Source: Myoxocephalus aenaeus (Eukaryota; Chordata; Actinopteri; Perciformes; Cottidae). From it: 64,000 nt of DNA. Made by a program: the position numbers and the translations under genes. The number at the start of each line of letters is the position of its first letter. Within the stretch, counting starts at the first letter, position 1. This document shows, piece by piece, positions 22,357 to 35,489 of this stretch. Location of the stretch: positions 5,792,001 through 5,856,000 of the forward strand of contig JBAMJR010000151.1 of the NCBI GenBank assembly GCA_038501785.1. Reading direction: 5' to 3'. The notes under the pieces were generated by a model. That model worked only from the letters and a program-made list of their open reading frames with translations, did no database searches and was not told where the DNA came from.

Positions 22357-25300
22357 ACATGTGAATAAATAAAATTCCTCCTCTTCTGGTAGATGCTAAC
22401 GGCCTTTGTACACCTGAAGCCAAGCTAGCAAGCGCGCCATGGGCCACTCTTCACTGAACACAGATAACTGATCTCAACCGGTGACACCGGACTGTAGATC
22501 TGCATATACCACTGTAATATATAGTATATAAAAAGGCCAAGAAAACTGTGCAAGAGATACCATAGAACCGGTTATATGTTAAAAATACAACTATTATTGT
22601 CTTTTCTAGCAGCAGGGCTGTGCTGTTATCATTTGCTCCAACAGGACATTTTAACATTGGAAAAAGTAAAAGAAATAGCCTCACACTCCATGAAATCAGT
22701 TTTACTTTCATGAATCGCCGTGAAAGCCTCACTTGGAACAGCTTTCTGACAAAGAGTAGGGGACTGACCGCTAAAGACGGAGCGATCTGCTAACACAACC
22801 CTTCACTTCTCTGGCTTGCTCTACGTTTTCTGGACTAAATTCCACTTTTACAGCATCATACATTCCAAAATGTACTTGTTTCCACGATAAACTGGCAGAG
22901 ATTTTAGTCCATCTGATAAATATCAAATAAATAGATGATTTAGGACAAAAACAGGTCCTCTTACTTTGTAAACTAACTGTTTGAGTATTAAACCTCTTCA
23001 GTGGATTCCTCAGTCAGGGCTGGAAGGTAAAGTAGTTCTGTGTTTTCAAACAGTCCATGAAATAAAGCGGTATATACTTTGTGTGAACAGGGGGTTCCAC
23101 ATTTCCTCTCATCCAGCCCACCTGGGAATGGTATAGGGAGAGTAAAGAGGAAGGTTTAAGCTAAGAGACTGCTCCCAGCACCAAGAAAGCAGACTCCTAA
23201 ATAAATCACGACTTGGTTAAAAATAAACTGGAACTGTATAACTTTGAGTTCATCTACATTGGTGCCAAAATGACTCATTGCTTTCAGAGGAATGTACAGC
23301 AGCTTACAGGTAATACGTCTATCAGAGACACATCTCCAGGATATCCTCTCAGAGGCCTTCGAGTAGTTTTTAATATGACCAACTTTGTCATAACAAGCGG
23401 AACACAAAACAGCCCTTATGAAAACATCTTTCCAGCCACACAGTTTTGCTTCTAAAAGCAAATTCATATAGAGCGGGAAATCAAATGCTAAAGTAAAGTT
23501 TAGTTTTTTACTTGTAATGTCAACAGGAGTGAATGAATCAATAGAACATCAACTATTACAAATTGAGCAAAAGCAGCTTGTTTTCAGCTTTTTCTCCCAA
23601 GTTACAGAACAAACACACACAAATGCACACACTTCAACCAGAGAGAGAACATTTTTCTTTTATTGTCTCTTCAATATAATTTCTACCCTGCAGGTAGAAG
23701 GCAGCCGAGGCTTCTGTGCGTCAGTACTCAACAGATGAGACTTTAACCCGGAATAGAAAATTCATAAAGAAAAACCTCTATGCACGCTCCAACTTTTACA
23801 TCTATAATATCGGACAGCTGCACGGATTCATTATCCTGGTGCCTGAAGGCAAACTTCCTGTGAAAAGAGACAAATGGCACAAAAAAACTGATCTGACACC
23901 TAATCAAGAGCCATTGATTTAACATATCCCCTCCCCATTTCCTTTATGCAAATGTATTTCTGTTAACGATAGCAAGCAGCTGATAATGTTTATGTTGCAA
24001 AACACTTCTCCAGTTCTTTACTGGAGAAGTAAAAAAAATAGAAATATCTCGAAAAACTACTTTACAGATTTCAGACTCACTGTATATTTTTATGCAAATA
24101 AAAATGACACAGTTTCACCTTTTATTCCGCCAAAATGACCAACTCCCGAATGCACATTTGAATGCTCTGTAGTTGGAGTTTAGTGCTGAAAAAGGCAGAC
24201 ATCTAAAAGTTAGTGGGCTTTATTCCCTGGACACATTATCTGCCATCCTGTGTCTGAGAATTGAAACGAACAGCATTTACTGAATTATTGATTATGTGTG
24301 ATCCCAGTGTGATAATATCAGGATACTGAAGTTTCCTGCATGTATTATCAATTATTCATGGGTCATCTTTCTATTGATGACAGGCTGTAATGCATCCTGC
24401 TGTCGTATGCCCCTGGTGCATTCAAATGATTATGGCTTTAAAAATAACAAAATGATAAGGAAAATAACATATTATAAATTAGGATCTTACTCAAGAGGCA
24501 TCAAACTTCCTACGAAGCTGAAGGCTATTCCAGTCATAAGCCAGTGACTTCCCACGACCTCAAAATGACTCGCGGTTCAAACTGCCGTCTGGTAAAAGTG
24601 AATATGGATCAAAGTTTCCTTTTAGAATAACAGACACAACATGTACTTACTAAACTAGACATAACTCAGTGATTGCATGTTCAATGTGCTATTTTAGGAA
24701 CACACAATGTGTAGAATGGCTTGATCTGCTTCTGGATGATCTGCATCACTGTCCAGAAAGATGTGCGGTCCCTATGCTAACAGGAAATACAAAAATAAAA
24801 CAGAGAACACCATTTTGCACTAAAACAACGGTTTTGATACTGGAGTTAATCAAGGTATGTTTAAATTTCAATCTTAATGCGAGTGAGACAACCTGGTGTA
24901 GGCGTTAATCTGCTCATGATCAAGTTATTGGAATGCATATTACCGCACTGACTATGTTCCACCTCTTTGCATCAAGCTTCCTTATCATAATCAGGTACAC
25001 GGATGGACATTGCATTTGCACCAATTGGCTTTGCATGACCCTGAGCCACCAGACAGGTCTGTGCTAATTGTTTAACTACAGTACGTGCACCGCTCCCATG
25101 ATCCCATCATGGCCGTGTCTCCGAGTTAAAGGCATTCATTAAAGTGCAGTGATTAACTTAGATTCTACATCCCTTTGCGTTACCTTCAGGTTGAAAACAG
25201 AACATGACTTTCTGCAACATCTGCTGTACATGCTATATACACACATACATTGTTGAAATCAAGAGAAAAGAGCACCATGCCACTTTAATAGTGATCCAAA

Positions 25301-27407
25301 GCTCAAATAGGCTTTGAGGAATAGTCAAACTCCCTTTTACATTTGTGCACATACTGCTTAGCGTTGCCACGTTGGCAGGAGCAATTATCATTTCAAACGA
25401 GCGAGTGAAGTAGAACTGGCAGAGGAGATAAGTGCTTAACGGTGAGTTGGGGTCACCTTATTCCCTATGATACCGAGTTGCCCTTGCCGCAAATTATTCA
25501 AGTCTGACAGTGGAACAGTGGGAGATCGGTTCTTGAAAAATTCGTAAAGCGTCAATAATGAGCTGTGCGTGTCAGTCAGAGTACAGTGGGATAGGAGGCA
25601 TCATTTTCTAGAGTCACATTTGATCACAACCCGGTTGCAGAAACATTTGGGAATCTCTGGGGATGTGCAAGTCACTTGTAAGGAAAATCGCTTGTCTAAA
25701 AATGATCGCTATTAAGCTACAAACTCACTGGAAAACAGATTTCACTAATCTTCTTTTGTTTATTATGTGCATCTGGGTTGAAAAGCTCCTCACACGTTTA
25801 ACCTGATGATCCATTTAGACTGATGAAGTGCTCTGACCAATCAGGAAATCCCCTTGATTAGAGCTACACATTTTGCTTGTGGGGGGAACATAACAAAATA
25901 GAGACAGAGGAATTTAGATTTCCACTTGCTTAAAGCCCTACAGCACGACAGACTGCAACTTAATGACCGTCTAAAAAGGCAGAGAGGAGAGAGGGGAAAG
26001 AAACATGTATTTCCCGACCACACTTGTCTCCTTGTGACATTATAGCAGAGAGAACACTGTTGCCACCAAAGCTACAAATGGCCACAACAGAGGACAACAT
26101 CTCATTAATTTGCTGAGTTGATCATGATGTCAGTCACATCTGTGGACAAACTCTATGGCGTGACAAAGGAGAGTTGAAGATGTACAGTCATGTAATCACA
26201 GAATAGAGGCCTTTGTGAGGTCTGCACCACGCTGTGTTAGCATCACAGTTCATCTGCTAATTACGCCATCAAATCCAAAGACTTGGCGATCCATAGTGGG
26301 CAAATTCATCTCATGACTTAAACATCGAGTTGGGGGGGCACGAATAATCCCTGCAGTTAAACCGATGTGAGGGCTCATTTCTTAACTCGGTTTGACAGGC
26401 CGGGCGATAGGATTTAAAAGTGTATCAGATGACAATATTTAGTTTCTGGCCCTTGGTTAACCTTGTCAGACCCACACAGTGCAACCACATCAGCGTGTTC
26501 AGGTATGAACGCAGATGATCTGAATGACAAGCCTTGACCACAAAGCCGTCCTCATTATCATCCTAAGTGGAAACATGACACAGCTTGTCTGAGCCGTTTG
26601 TCTGGTTTGCCACCTCATGGCTGTTGGCGGTTTACACTCTGCAAATATGTCGACATCAAAAGGAACAGCTGAAGCACTTCTGCTTTGTTTACCGTCAGGG
26701 GCTCCGTCTTTGTCTCTGTGAGCAGTCTCCACCAATAAAGGAAGTAATATGTCCACAGTGTGTCCCTTCGGGCAACAATCCCACTGATAATAGGCGATAC
26801 ATGGGACAGATAAGGAATGGTATCATCATTTATTCCTTCACCTGCAACAGTTAACTGTGTTAAGAAACGTATTGGAGATGATTAGAACTAGGGGGTTTCA
26901 TTAGGAAAAAAGGATTTCCAATGAAAGTTTTCATTAAGTCAAGTTTCCCTCCCTAGCGTCAATATTTTCTTTGGAATACTGCAACACTTCCTCTCACTAA
27001 ATAAATCAACAGTAAACTTTAAAAATCGGTTCAACTCATTTGATCCTGCACCCTAATTCAAACATAAAAAATGTACGGTTGCTAATCTTTTATTGTCACA
27101 CTGAAAGCGATCAATAAATCAAATGCTCTGGAAAAAAAAAAATCTGGAATCTGTGGCTGTAATAAGCTCGTCAAATCATTTCAGTCGGCCAGATTGTAGT
27201 AATTGGCCGGGCCACCTGCCTGGTTACCTACCTGCACTAATTCTGCAGGTGCACTGCAAACATTACATAACCCTTCCCCTTTTTCTGACCCCCTTTCCTC
27301 CCCTAATCATTTTCATACAGTCCCTTATATTAATTGAATCAACACATGCTTGTAGTTTGATATTGCATCACATAAAATGAGTGAATACCTGCCCAACAAG
27401 TAGTAAA
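22357..27407. other. Unique sequence, no gene seen
   Basis: About 5 kb of AT-rich DNA without recognisable coding exons or repeats. ORFs of up to 103 codons lack motifs. Confidence 0.5.
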
Positions 27408-27862
27408 TCAAAGTGGACACAGTTCATGTGTTAGAAAAAGAAAAGAAAAAAGAAAATACATATTTTTCCTCTCACCTGTTGTGCCATCTATCAATCTAGA
27501 TTGTTTTGATACAAGTTGCATAGTTTTGTAAATATCTGCTATAGAGATGCCTGCCTTCTTATGGGACCATAAAAAGGTACTCAGCTTGTGGTGCTCAAAG
27601 CACAAAACATGTTTTTGCTACGTCTCCATCCTAAATCATGACCTAGTTTCTCAAGATAATCCATTGACCTTGTTGTGAGCAGTTTCATGCAGGAACTCAA
27701 CAAGGTCAAGCAGAGAGCCATAGAGTCTCATTATGTTCAAGAGATGGCAGATATCTCTCCAAAACTAAGCAACTCACAACAAAAACCCGCTAGATTGACA
27801 CATAGCACGACGGGTAAGAAGAAAAATATGTACGTTGATGTTGGAGTGAACTGTCCCTTTAA
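27408..27862. mobile_element. Foldback MITE with ~100-bp diverged arms
   Basis: The left part (TACATATTTTTCCTCTCACC, then GTGCCATCTATCAATCTAG) is repeated inverted in the right part, which ends CTAGATTGACACATAGCACG...AAAAATATGTAC. The outer ends look like AAAGTGGACACAGTTCA and TGAACTGTCCCTTT, a degenerate terminal inverted repeat. I recall this AAAGGGACAGTTCAC type end from widespread perciform repeats. The arms are diverged, so the insertion is old. Confidence 0.7.
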
Positions 27863-30800
27863 GAAGGATGTTTAAAAATAAATGAAACCGCTCATAAACT
27901 GCTCAGTAAATTGCTTGCTCATCTCTTCTAAGCAATAAAGGACACTTTTCTATAACTGTGAGTGTATAATAATTTCCCCCTCGGGCCACATGTAAGAATA
28001 CAAGTTCTTTGTTTGTATAGAAAAGTATGGTTTTATTTTGTAATTTATTATGTAAATACTGAATCTAAAAGACTATCTTGGGGGGAAATAAAAACACAAC
28101 AACTGTATCCATATCACTCCAATTTAAATGGAAGATAAAGTTATTGGCAGTCACAAGGAAAAACATTCCAGGCACACAGAAAGTCTGGTTTCCATTTCAA
28201 AGGTTTCTTCTTCTCTACATTTCTGTCAAAACAAGAGAAGGAAAACAGGTAAGACATTCATTTCTCCCTGAAGAGGGACATGTTACATAATATATTTCCA
28301 GCCATAGACAGCCACCTAAGTTAAGGCCTCATCCAAGTTGATGCAGAGGGCACTTCTGACAAACTCAAACACTTGTCGGACCGACACAGTTAAGGGATAT
28401 AAACCTGCCTTGCAAGCTTCGCCCACCTACAGTTAAACACAGGTCTGTCACGTCTCAACTTTATTACGCGAGTGTGAACACGCTTCTCTATAACAACAAT
28501 AACTAAAGAAATACTAGAAATGTTGTAGCACTAATTGCAGTTTGAAGTTGATATTCTGGTCCTCTCTTCTCTGCTCAATCGCAGATGTACTTGAGCATTA
28601 TGAGACTGATTATTGCATTAACCTTTCAAAAAGGTGCCCAAATAAAGAACACAAATAATATTAAGTTACACGCCATATTGAGTCTCCAGTGTAAACAAAG
28701 CAGAAACCACATTCAGTGACTGCCGGTGTACGCTCTACATAAGGACACGCTAGTTAAATTTGCTAAACAGCGTTAAGAAAATATACAGTATGTCTTTCAG
28801 GTCTTGAGTAACCCTGCGGTTGAGCGTGTGTGGACTTGCAGCTACGGCTCTGGTCCCGTGTGAACAGCGATGACCAGGCATGACAGCAGTCTCATACAGA
28901 TGAGTCAAATGCAAGTGGAACACATGTTGTTACTATCGAAAACAGATTTGTTTGTGAAGTAATGCCAGAGTGGGCTAAAAGAAAACAACAGAGGAAGGTA
29001 GAAAAGGCAAATTAATTTCATGCTCATCTGCATGGCCTCTGAGGGGCATCACCTGCTCTCAGAGCCGTCGCCGTCCTTTGGCCCAACATCAAACCCCCTC
29101 CACTCAATGCCGGCCTTTCGACGGGTCCCGCAGGTTATACTGAATATGAATGGCCTTGCGACTGGCAGACAAAGCTATGCGTAGACACAGTAGACAGTCA
29201 GCAAACTGGCTACAGCCAGGTTTTAGTGAATGCAAATGTGAACCATTAAACTTCATCGCCCATGTGTAAAAGCAAGGTGTGACTTTTCACAGTTTAGGTT
29301 GCATTAACGCAACAATAGTTCTTGCAGATTCCTCTGACGTGCCTTTGCCTGCAAAATGTTGTCGCTGCACGAAAACAAAAACTACACGCCATTTAATTGT
29401 TTTACACTTTGCTAATTTTTATCCGAGACGGACAACAAACCCTTTGAGACCCATCTGCACTAACTCAACTCAGCCGATGGAAAGGCAGCTTGGCTGGCTT
29501 CACGCCCATAGAAATGACTGTTTTCCCACATCTCGGCACTGAACTGGAGGCAGCACAGGGACCCTGAATGTTTAAGTTCCCATCAGATTGTTCTGAGCAC
29601 ATATAGCCCCTCTGGACACTACATGGGATATCACTAACCTTTTGGGGGTTAAACCCAACCAGAGTCTCCCCTCCCCTTCCAACTCTTTTACCACAACCTC
29701 TCCACATGCTGACCATTCCTCTGAAGTTGTTACAGTGGGTGGAGTGCTGGGTGGAGTCTATGTGTTTGCTTTGAGTGTTTGAATGTGTGCGTGATTGCGT
29801 GGGCGGGGGTTCTGTGTGTGCATATGCCAGTGTTTTTCAGAGAAAGAGAGGGAGGATGGAATGGAAGCATATAGATGCTTTTTCCAGTACTTCCAGAGAA
29901 AAGGTTTGTTTACAAGGGGCAGTCTATCAACGTTACTGATACCGTATCAGACTCTGGTAAGGGGAGCAGAGGAACAGCAGAGGCCCAAAGGGGAAAGACT
30001 GTTTCACGGGTCATTTGCAGTCAGATTCCCACAAAGCATAACAGCATCCTCTAAACACTGAAACCAGGCTTCGACTCACACGCACATCGTAACCTCCAGA
30101 TTTGGTCCATCAGTTTAGGATAACATCCAAATGTTATAGAAGCTTCATCCAGAGAGGATCTGTGTTTGTTTCATAGCAATGCAGAGTGATATGGGAGGCA
30201 TAACAGATGCCAGCAGAGATAAGCAGAGGCGGATATTTGGAGGAGAATTACAGGAAACAAGCGTGGTGTCATTAAGCAAGCGCAAAGTTGGACAGAGTCA
30301 ATTCGAAAAGGCTCCACATGGTGCTCAGAAGCAATCTCGCCAATGTTACTTTAAGTCTGGTGAAATTAAAGCAGAAGCAATGCAACAGAAATGTTTCTTG
30401 TTTTGAGCTCTTTTGGGCTGAATGCGAATAGCAGCTGTTTACCCACATAGGTATTCAGACTGTGTACATGCAGATTTCCCAACAGTGCTTCAAATCAATG
30501 ATAATGCTGCAATTTAATGAGTTTTAACTACGATTTATAAATCCTATTTTTTGGAGGGGTTTGCTCAGTAGCAAGCGGGCAATGCGCACGTGAGACCCTC
30601 GTTCAGCACATCCTTGCATGATGGAAACGACATGAAAGCAGCTCCGAGGTGAAGAGCACAAACTGTGGAGCCTTTTCAGGAAGACATTCAAATTCTGGGT
30701 TTATATCGACTACCATGAGGCAAAACTCTGGCAGTTTCTCAGAAAACCTAAATTTACGCTTAAAAGCTCCCATAATAGAATAAATTGCCTCCGCAATTTA

Positions 30801-30880
30801 CATATATATATATATATGCCAGATTAAAAACGTCCACAAAGCAATATCCCCACCCAAAAAAAACACGAACGTACTTGATT
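27863..30880. other. Unique sequence, no gene seen
   Basis: About 3 kb. It includes a short (TA)n run at 30800-30818. No recognisable exon or mobile element. Confidence 0.5.
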
Positions 30881-30899
30881 TAGATGTGATACATTCAGT

Positions 30900-31350
30900 C
30901 CGTCTCATATCTCGCCGATGTAAAGGTGTTGAAAACCTGCAAACCGAAGAGCACAGAGCAGGCGAAAAGACCATCTACGAGCTGCAGCGCAATAAAAAAT
31001 AAAAAAAAAGAGAAAGAGAAAAAACTCGGTCACCTCTCAAATCTTCACCACCGCTGGGGGAAAACACTGTCGACAAAACAGGAACGTAAAACGATTTAAA
31101 TCCGCGAAGTGCGTTTAAGATTGAGTCCGTCAGAGTGTCCGCGAGGTGAAGTCCATCATCCGAGCGTTTGAAGACGAGCCTCCTTTACTACAGACCAAGA
31201 GGCGGGTGGCTTTCAAGCTGCTAAACTTTAGCTCCTCCCACAGCACACGCTGCCTGCAGCAGCAGCGGACTGTATATAAAGAGCATGAAGCGCACATGGT
31301 CACTCGTTTCCTTCACACGTCGCGTCTAGTAAACCGAAGCAAGGTAATAT
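30900..31350. promoter_or_regulatory. CpG-rich candidate promoter with TATA box (possible sema4b 5' exon)
   Basis: CpG dinucleotides are clearly denser here than in the flanks. TATATAAAG at 31273-31281 is a canonical TATA box on the plus strand, and the same site reads TTTATATA on the minus strand, so direction is ambiguous. On the minus strand it would be followed by a leader and a weak donor (GAGAG/GTGACC near 31030), which could splice to the sema4b acceptor at 16405. On the plus strand an AAG/GTAATA donor lies at 31343. GC-box-like GGCGGG at 31201 and CTCCTCCCAC at 31231 also fit a promoter. This is inference only. Confidence 0.38.
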
Positions 31351-32546
31351 CGCCTCAATTCCACAATATATGTCCAGTTTCCCCTCTATGTCGGAGGGAA
31401 ACGGCCGAAAGTAGCCTGCAAGTGTTTGTGAGCTATGCAAAAGCAGGTCAAAACACATGCACAAAATATGTAAAACAATATGCATAAGTGCAGTGTAATG
31501 TAACAATGTCTTATTGGAAATGGTTTGCTGCCAAAAGCTGCAAGTATTCATGCTAATATTGTCCAAACTTGAAACTTTTTTTTTAAGCAATCTATAGCAG
31601 TATAGTTATTTTACACTAAATAAAAGGGTAAAAATGCTCCAAATCGCAGTATGGCACAGAGGGTTGTATGTCTCATCACAAAAAAAAAAAAAAACGCCCA
31701 AAGTTTTCTGTTCACAAATGCAAAGGTGGGCCAAAAATGCACCACAAAAAAAGACATATAGCCTACAGTACATTGTCAACATTGTTTAAGAGTAGTGGAC
31801 CAAGCTATGCATTTTTGTTTTTGAAAGAAATTCTTAAAGTATTCATCAAATGTGTTTTGAATGATATGGCCTTAGAGAAGGGAAGAGACTCAAATCTCAC
31901 AGATTCTGATAGTGACATTTATTTTCTGAGAAAAACCTTTCCTGCTCTCTTGTCTCTGGTATGTCAGGGTTGTTCCTCTTCCCTCTTCTCAGGGCCCTGC
32001 AGCCGTTAAACAATGAATGACAACTGAGAGCGTCAACCACAAAGAGAATGACAAGAGATTACGTAAAAAGGCAAATACTTGAACACAACCAGACTCAACC
32101 ATTCATGTAATCTCTTTTTTTTTTTTACCCCAAAATAATAATAAAAGTCGTAGTCACGTAGTCATGTAGTTTACCTTCAAAGCTCGAAACGACAGACACC
32201 CTGGCCTCAACTTCTGCTCTGTTCCTCCAATTTAAAATTATCGTGACACAAAACAAATTCTCATGCATAACACACAGCCACTCTTCCCACCCACAGGGGA
32301 GAAGATGACATTCATAATTAATCTCCTGCTCCTTTCTTTCAGTGACATGTGACATTGTGAAAATTTGTCAGATATTTTGACTGTTAACCAAGAAATGCGA
32401 TGACAGTAACCCAGCCAGCCGCTGAGCGCTGGAGGCTGCTTCCTGATGGCCCGGTCTGACAGAACTCTGACACTTTATTCTGGAAATGTTGTCACTCTCT
32501 GACTGGTTTTGCATGACTGTGCCTCAGATAAAGCAAAGGCCAACCA

Positions 32547-32629
<83 letters not shown>

Positions 32630-33459
32630 TATATGTTCTCTGATAGACAGACGCCAAATCAAGGTTGCTCTCCTTTATCTGCCAGGCCCTCAGTAATCCC
32701 TCAAATTCAATAAAGGATTACTTCTGAGAAGATTAAAATCCAACTTGTTCAAAAGTCAGGCTTGCAACAACAGGGAGGTGGATGTACCACGCAGTATGAA
32801 TTCCCCTAAAATGGGTGGAATTAACTGTGCAGTGATATTTGGTCTATTAATATACAAATGTATTAAGCTACACGTCCCCCGAATTGTGATTAAGTTAAAA
32901 AAAAAAAAAAATGGATGCAAAAAGTGCAAATTAGCCTCTATCTCACAAAAAAAGGAGAAGAAATAAGTGGCACGCAGCCAGACATTGGCTCCCCCAAAAC
33001 TGAAGATGCAAAAACAAGATGCTGAATAGCTCTGCAGCTATGGTTGAAGCACTTTGATAAGAATTAAGTGGCCTCCTGTTAACGATTACGCCAGAGTTTA
33101 TTTGGAGCATTTTACACTTAAAAAAAAAACTATATTTTACAACTTAGAAGAGTCCTGAAGGTTGAATTTCACAAACACTGTTGATCACATCACCCTTAAT
33201 CTGCCGCTGCACTCAAATAATATCCCCTTGTAGTGGCACGCAAACGCACCGGGGAGCATATTAAGGTCACGGCCGCCCTCAGAGCTTTTACTGGGGTTAA
33301 GTGTAAGACAGACTCTTTTAGTAATACACAACACCAGATTTGGAGAGTGTTTTGTGAATGTATCCACCCAATAAGCTTTTGTCAAGTAGCTAAAGCAATT
33401 GTTTCCCCTTTGATCAACAGGCTCAAATGCACTCGACGTTTAGATGACCTTGATTGTGT
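31351..33459. other. Unique sequence with simple repeats
   Basis: About 2.1 kb with A-runs near 31681 and 32900 and the (CT)n tract at 32549-32624. No coding exon recognised. Confidence 0.5.
32549..32624. repeat. (TC)n microsatellite
   Basis: About 37 TC units. Long ORFs across it are artefacts (Arg-Glu or Ser-Leu repeats). Confidence 0.97.
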
Positions 33460-33467
33460 GTATTGAT

Positions 33468-34005
33468 CAGTGGCGGGCCATCAGGGCCTTCTAAGCCTTC
33501 TCTGGTGGCCTAAACATAATCACAAAGTTATAGCTATTTTATAATTTAATTAAAAATTATATATATATATATTTTTTTTTTTATAATTAAAAGTTATATC
33601 TATTTTATAATGTAATTGTTTTTCACAAATACACTACATGTATTATAATTTTTTTTCTTCCTATTAGCTTATTTTCTCATTGCACGCCTCCTCTGTTCCT
33701 CTGTTGCCTTCAGCCTTGAGCTTGAGCCTGCTGCATGGCGCGGCGAGGCCTCTGGTTAACAGCGCTCATCCAATCACATTTCACTTCTGTTTCTCTATGG
33801 ACTCGAGAGCTGATTAAACTATATGATAAGGCATTCTAGAATCTGCTTTGCCACACGGCCCGTGTGACCATTAACGTGTGCTGTGATTGGTCAGTGTGTC
33901 AGTACACACCCTGGAACTGAAGCACACAGATAAACTGTACAACAGCTTCGCCATCAGCTGTTAAACTAAACAGACAGCAAGCGTAGTTGCCAAATCCCGC
34001 CACTG
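33468..34005 (+). mobile_element. hAT MITE with perfect 8-bp TSD
   Basis: 538 bp. Starts CAGTGGCGGG and ends CCCGCCACTG, a 10-bp perfect terminal inverted repeat of hAT type. The 8 bp on each side are GTATTGAT (33460-33467 and 34006-34013). The interior is AT-rich with a (TA)n/T run near 33560. There is no transposase. It is a different family from the element at 21115. Confidence 0.95.
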
Positions 34006-34114
34006 GTATTGATTAGTGTCACCTGCATGGGCAACACAAATTAGAACTTGCAAAAGTAAAAAAGAGAGATTGGGATGTTTTAAAAATGACTTGATTAGTT
34101 CATTATGAAGTGTC

Positions 34115-34482
34115 ATTTTTAGCCACGCTAGCGTTGTGGCTTTAGGGATGGAAATGATGGCCGGTTGGTCAGTCCACCGCTTTGGTACAGACTGAAATAT
34201 CCCAACTATTGGATGGATTGCCATGACATGTGATACAGATATTCGTGTTCCCAAGAGGTAAAACCGAATGACTTTGATGATCTTCTGGATTTTCATGGGG
34301 CACTATCTGTAGGCCTACTTTGTGTTGAGTGATAATTAGCAGATATTAGCACGCTAACATGCTCAATTAAGATGGTGAACTCTGTAAACATAATGCTAAA
34401 CATCAACATGTTAGCATGCCGACGTTAGCATTAGACGACCACAGTACAGCCTCACGGTGTGAAAGCATGGCTGTTGACTGAC
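34115..34482 (+). repeat. Common fish interspersed repeat (GTTAGCATGC-rich), copy 1
   Basis: Contains GGTCAGTCCACCGCTTTGGT, ATTGGATGGATTGCCATGA, several GCTAACATGC/TTAGCATGC motifs, then AGTACAGCCTCACGG and GCATGGCTGT. I recall this ordered set from repeats spread through perciform genomes. Part of the 3' end recurs inverted at 63884-63961. The transposon class is not certain. Confidence 0.7.
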
Positions 34483-34816
34483 TTAGTCTTTATTGATTAC
34501 TGACTTGGTGGTAAAGTGAATATTGATAGACATATGCTATGCCTTTATACCAACAATGAAAATTAGGTTATTGTACAAAAATGTAATGTAGAAGGGATGA
34601 AAGCAAGAATTGTTGACATGCAACAAGGTTGAACTGATGATCCCATGAGCTCAAGGTGTGCTCCCCCTGACCAGTAAGCTCCACCCCTGCAGACTGTGAT
34701 GAAGCCAGAGCAGCCCAGTGCAGGTGCGCCCCACAGAGCCAACAGCACTATGACTCATCCCGTGTCCACACCTTGTCCCACTCTGACAGTCCCAAAAATA
34801 TCCTACATCTTACATG

Positions 34817-34835
34817 CCCCCCCCCCCCCCCCCCC
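34817..34835. repeat. Poly-C tract (19 C)
   Basis: Uninterrupted run of C immediately left of a 19-bp tandem repeat. Confidence 0.95.
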
Positions 34836-34840
34836 AGGTG

Positions 34841-34897
34841 CAGGTGTTACCATGTTCACCAGGTGTTACCATGTTCACCAGGTGTTACCATGTTCAC
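34841..34897 (+). repeat. 19-bp tandem repeat, three exact units
   Basis: CAGGTGTTACCATGTTCAC repeated three times without change, directly after a poly-C run. Confidence 0.95.
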
Positions 34898-35065
34898 CAT
34901 TTTAGTTTAGCATGTTAGCATGCAAACACACACTAATAACCACAAAACACAAACTCTGTCTCTCAAATCCATACTAGGCTACATACTGATTCTAAGCAGG
35001 TTTTATGTCCACACTGAAAACGTGACAACACATACTTAAGGCAGACAGCATGCAGACTAAATAAC

Positions 35066-35388
35066 TAGGGTGACCAGATTTGAGTTTGTGAAAAAGAGGA
35101 CACTTCGCTCCAGGGGGGGGAGGGAGGGAGAGGGAGGGAGGGTGTAGCATGCCGTGAACTTACATTTACGTTGAGATCGGTCGACCAATGACAGTTCTCT
35201 CTACAGTCAGAGCTTGCGCAAGAAGGTGGAACGTGAGGGAGATACCATTTCCAAAACTTGTAAGGGGGTAATAACTATTTTCCCGCACGTAGCAAAATCC
35301 CGGACGTTTTTGGAATCCCTGCCGGACGCTTTTTTTAGGTCTCGAAAAGAGGACATGTCCGGGAAAAAGAGGACGTCTGGTCACCCTA
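35066..35388. mobile_element. TIR element with 7-bp duplication (hAT-like or other)
   Basis: 323 bp bounded by TAGGGTGACCAGA and TCTGGTCACCCTA, a 13-bp perfect inverted repeat. The flanking 7 bp are AAATAAC on both sides (35059-35065 and 35389-35395). The interior has repeated AAAGAGGAC motifs and a G-rich AGGGAGGG run. The duplication length is one short of the usual hAT value, so the superfamily is left open. Confidence 0.85.
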
Positions 35389-35489
35389 AAATAACGTCAA
35401 TTGTTTTGAGTGAATTTTTGAAGCCATAGACTGTATATAAGAAGGTTGATCCACTTAATTTGTTCACGCCCAACATTTTTCCACCTAGT

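Noticed and set aside
32475..32713. Arg-Glu and Ser-Leu repeat ORFs
   Set aside because: Translation of the (TC)n microsatellite.
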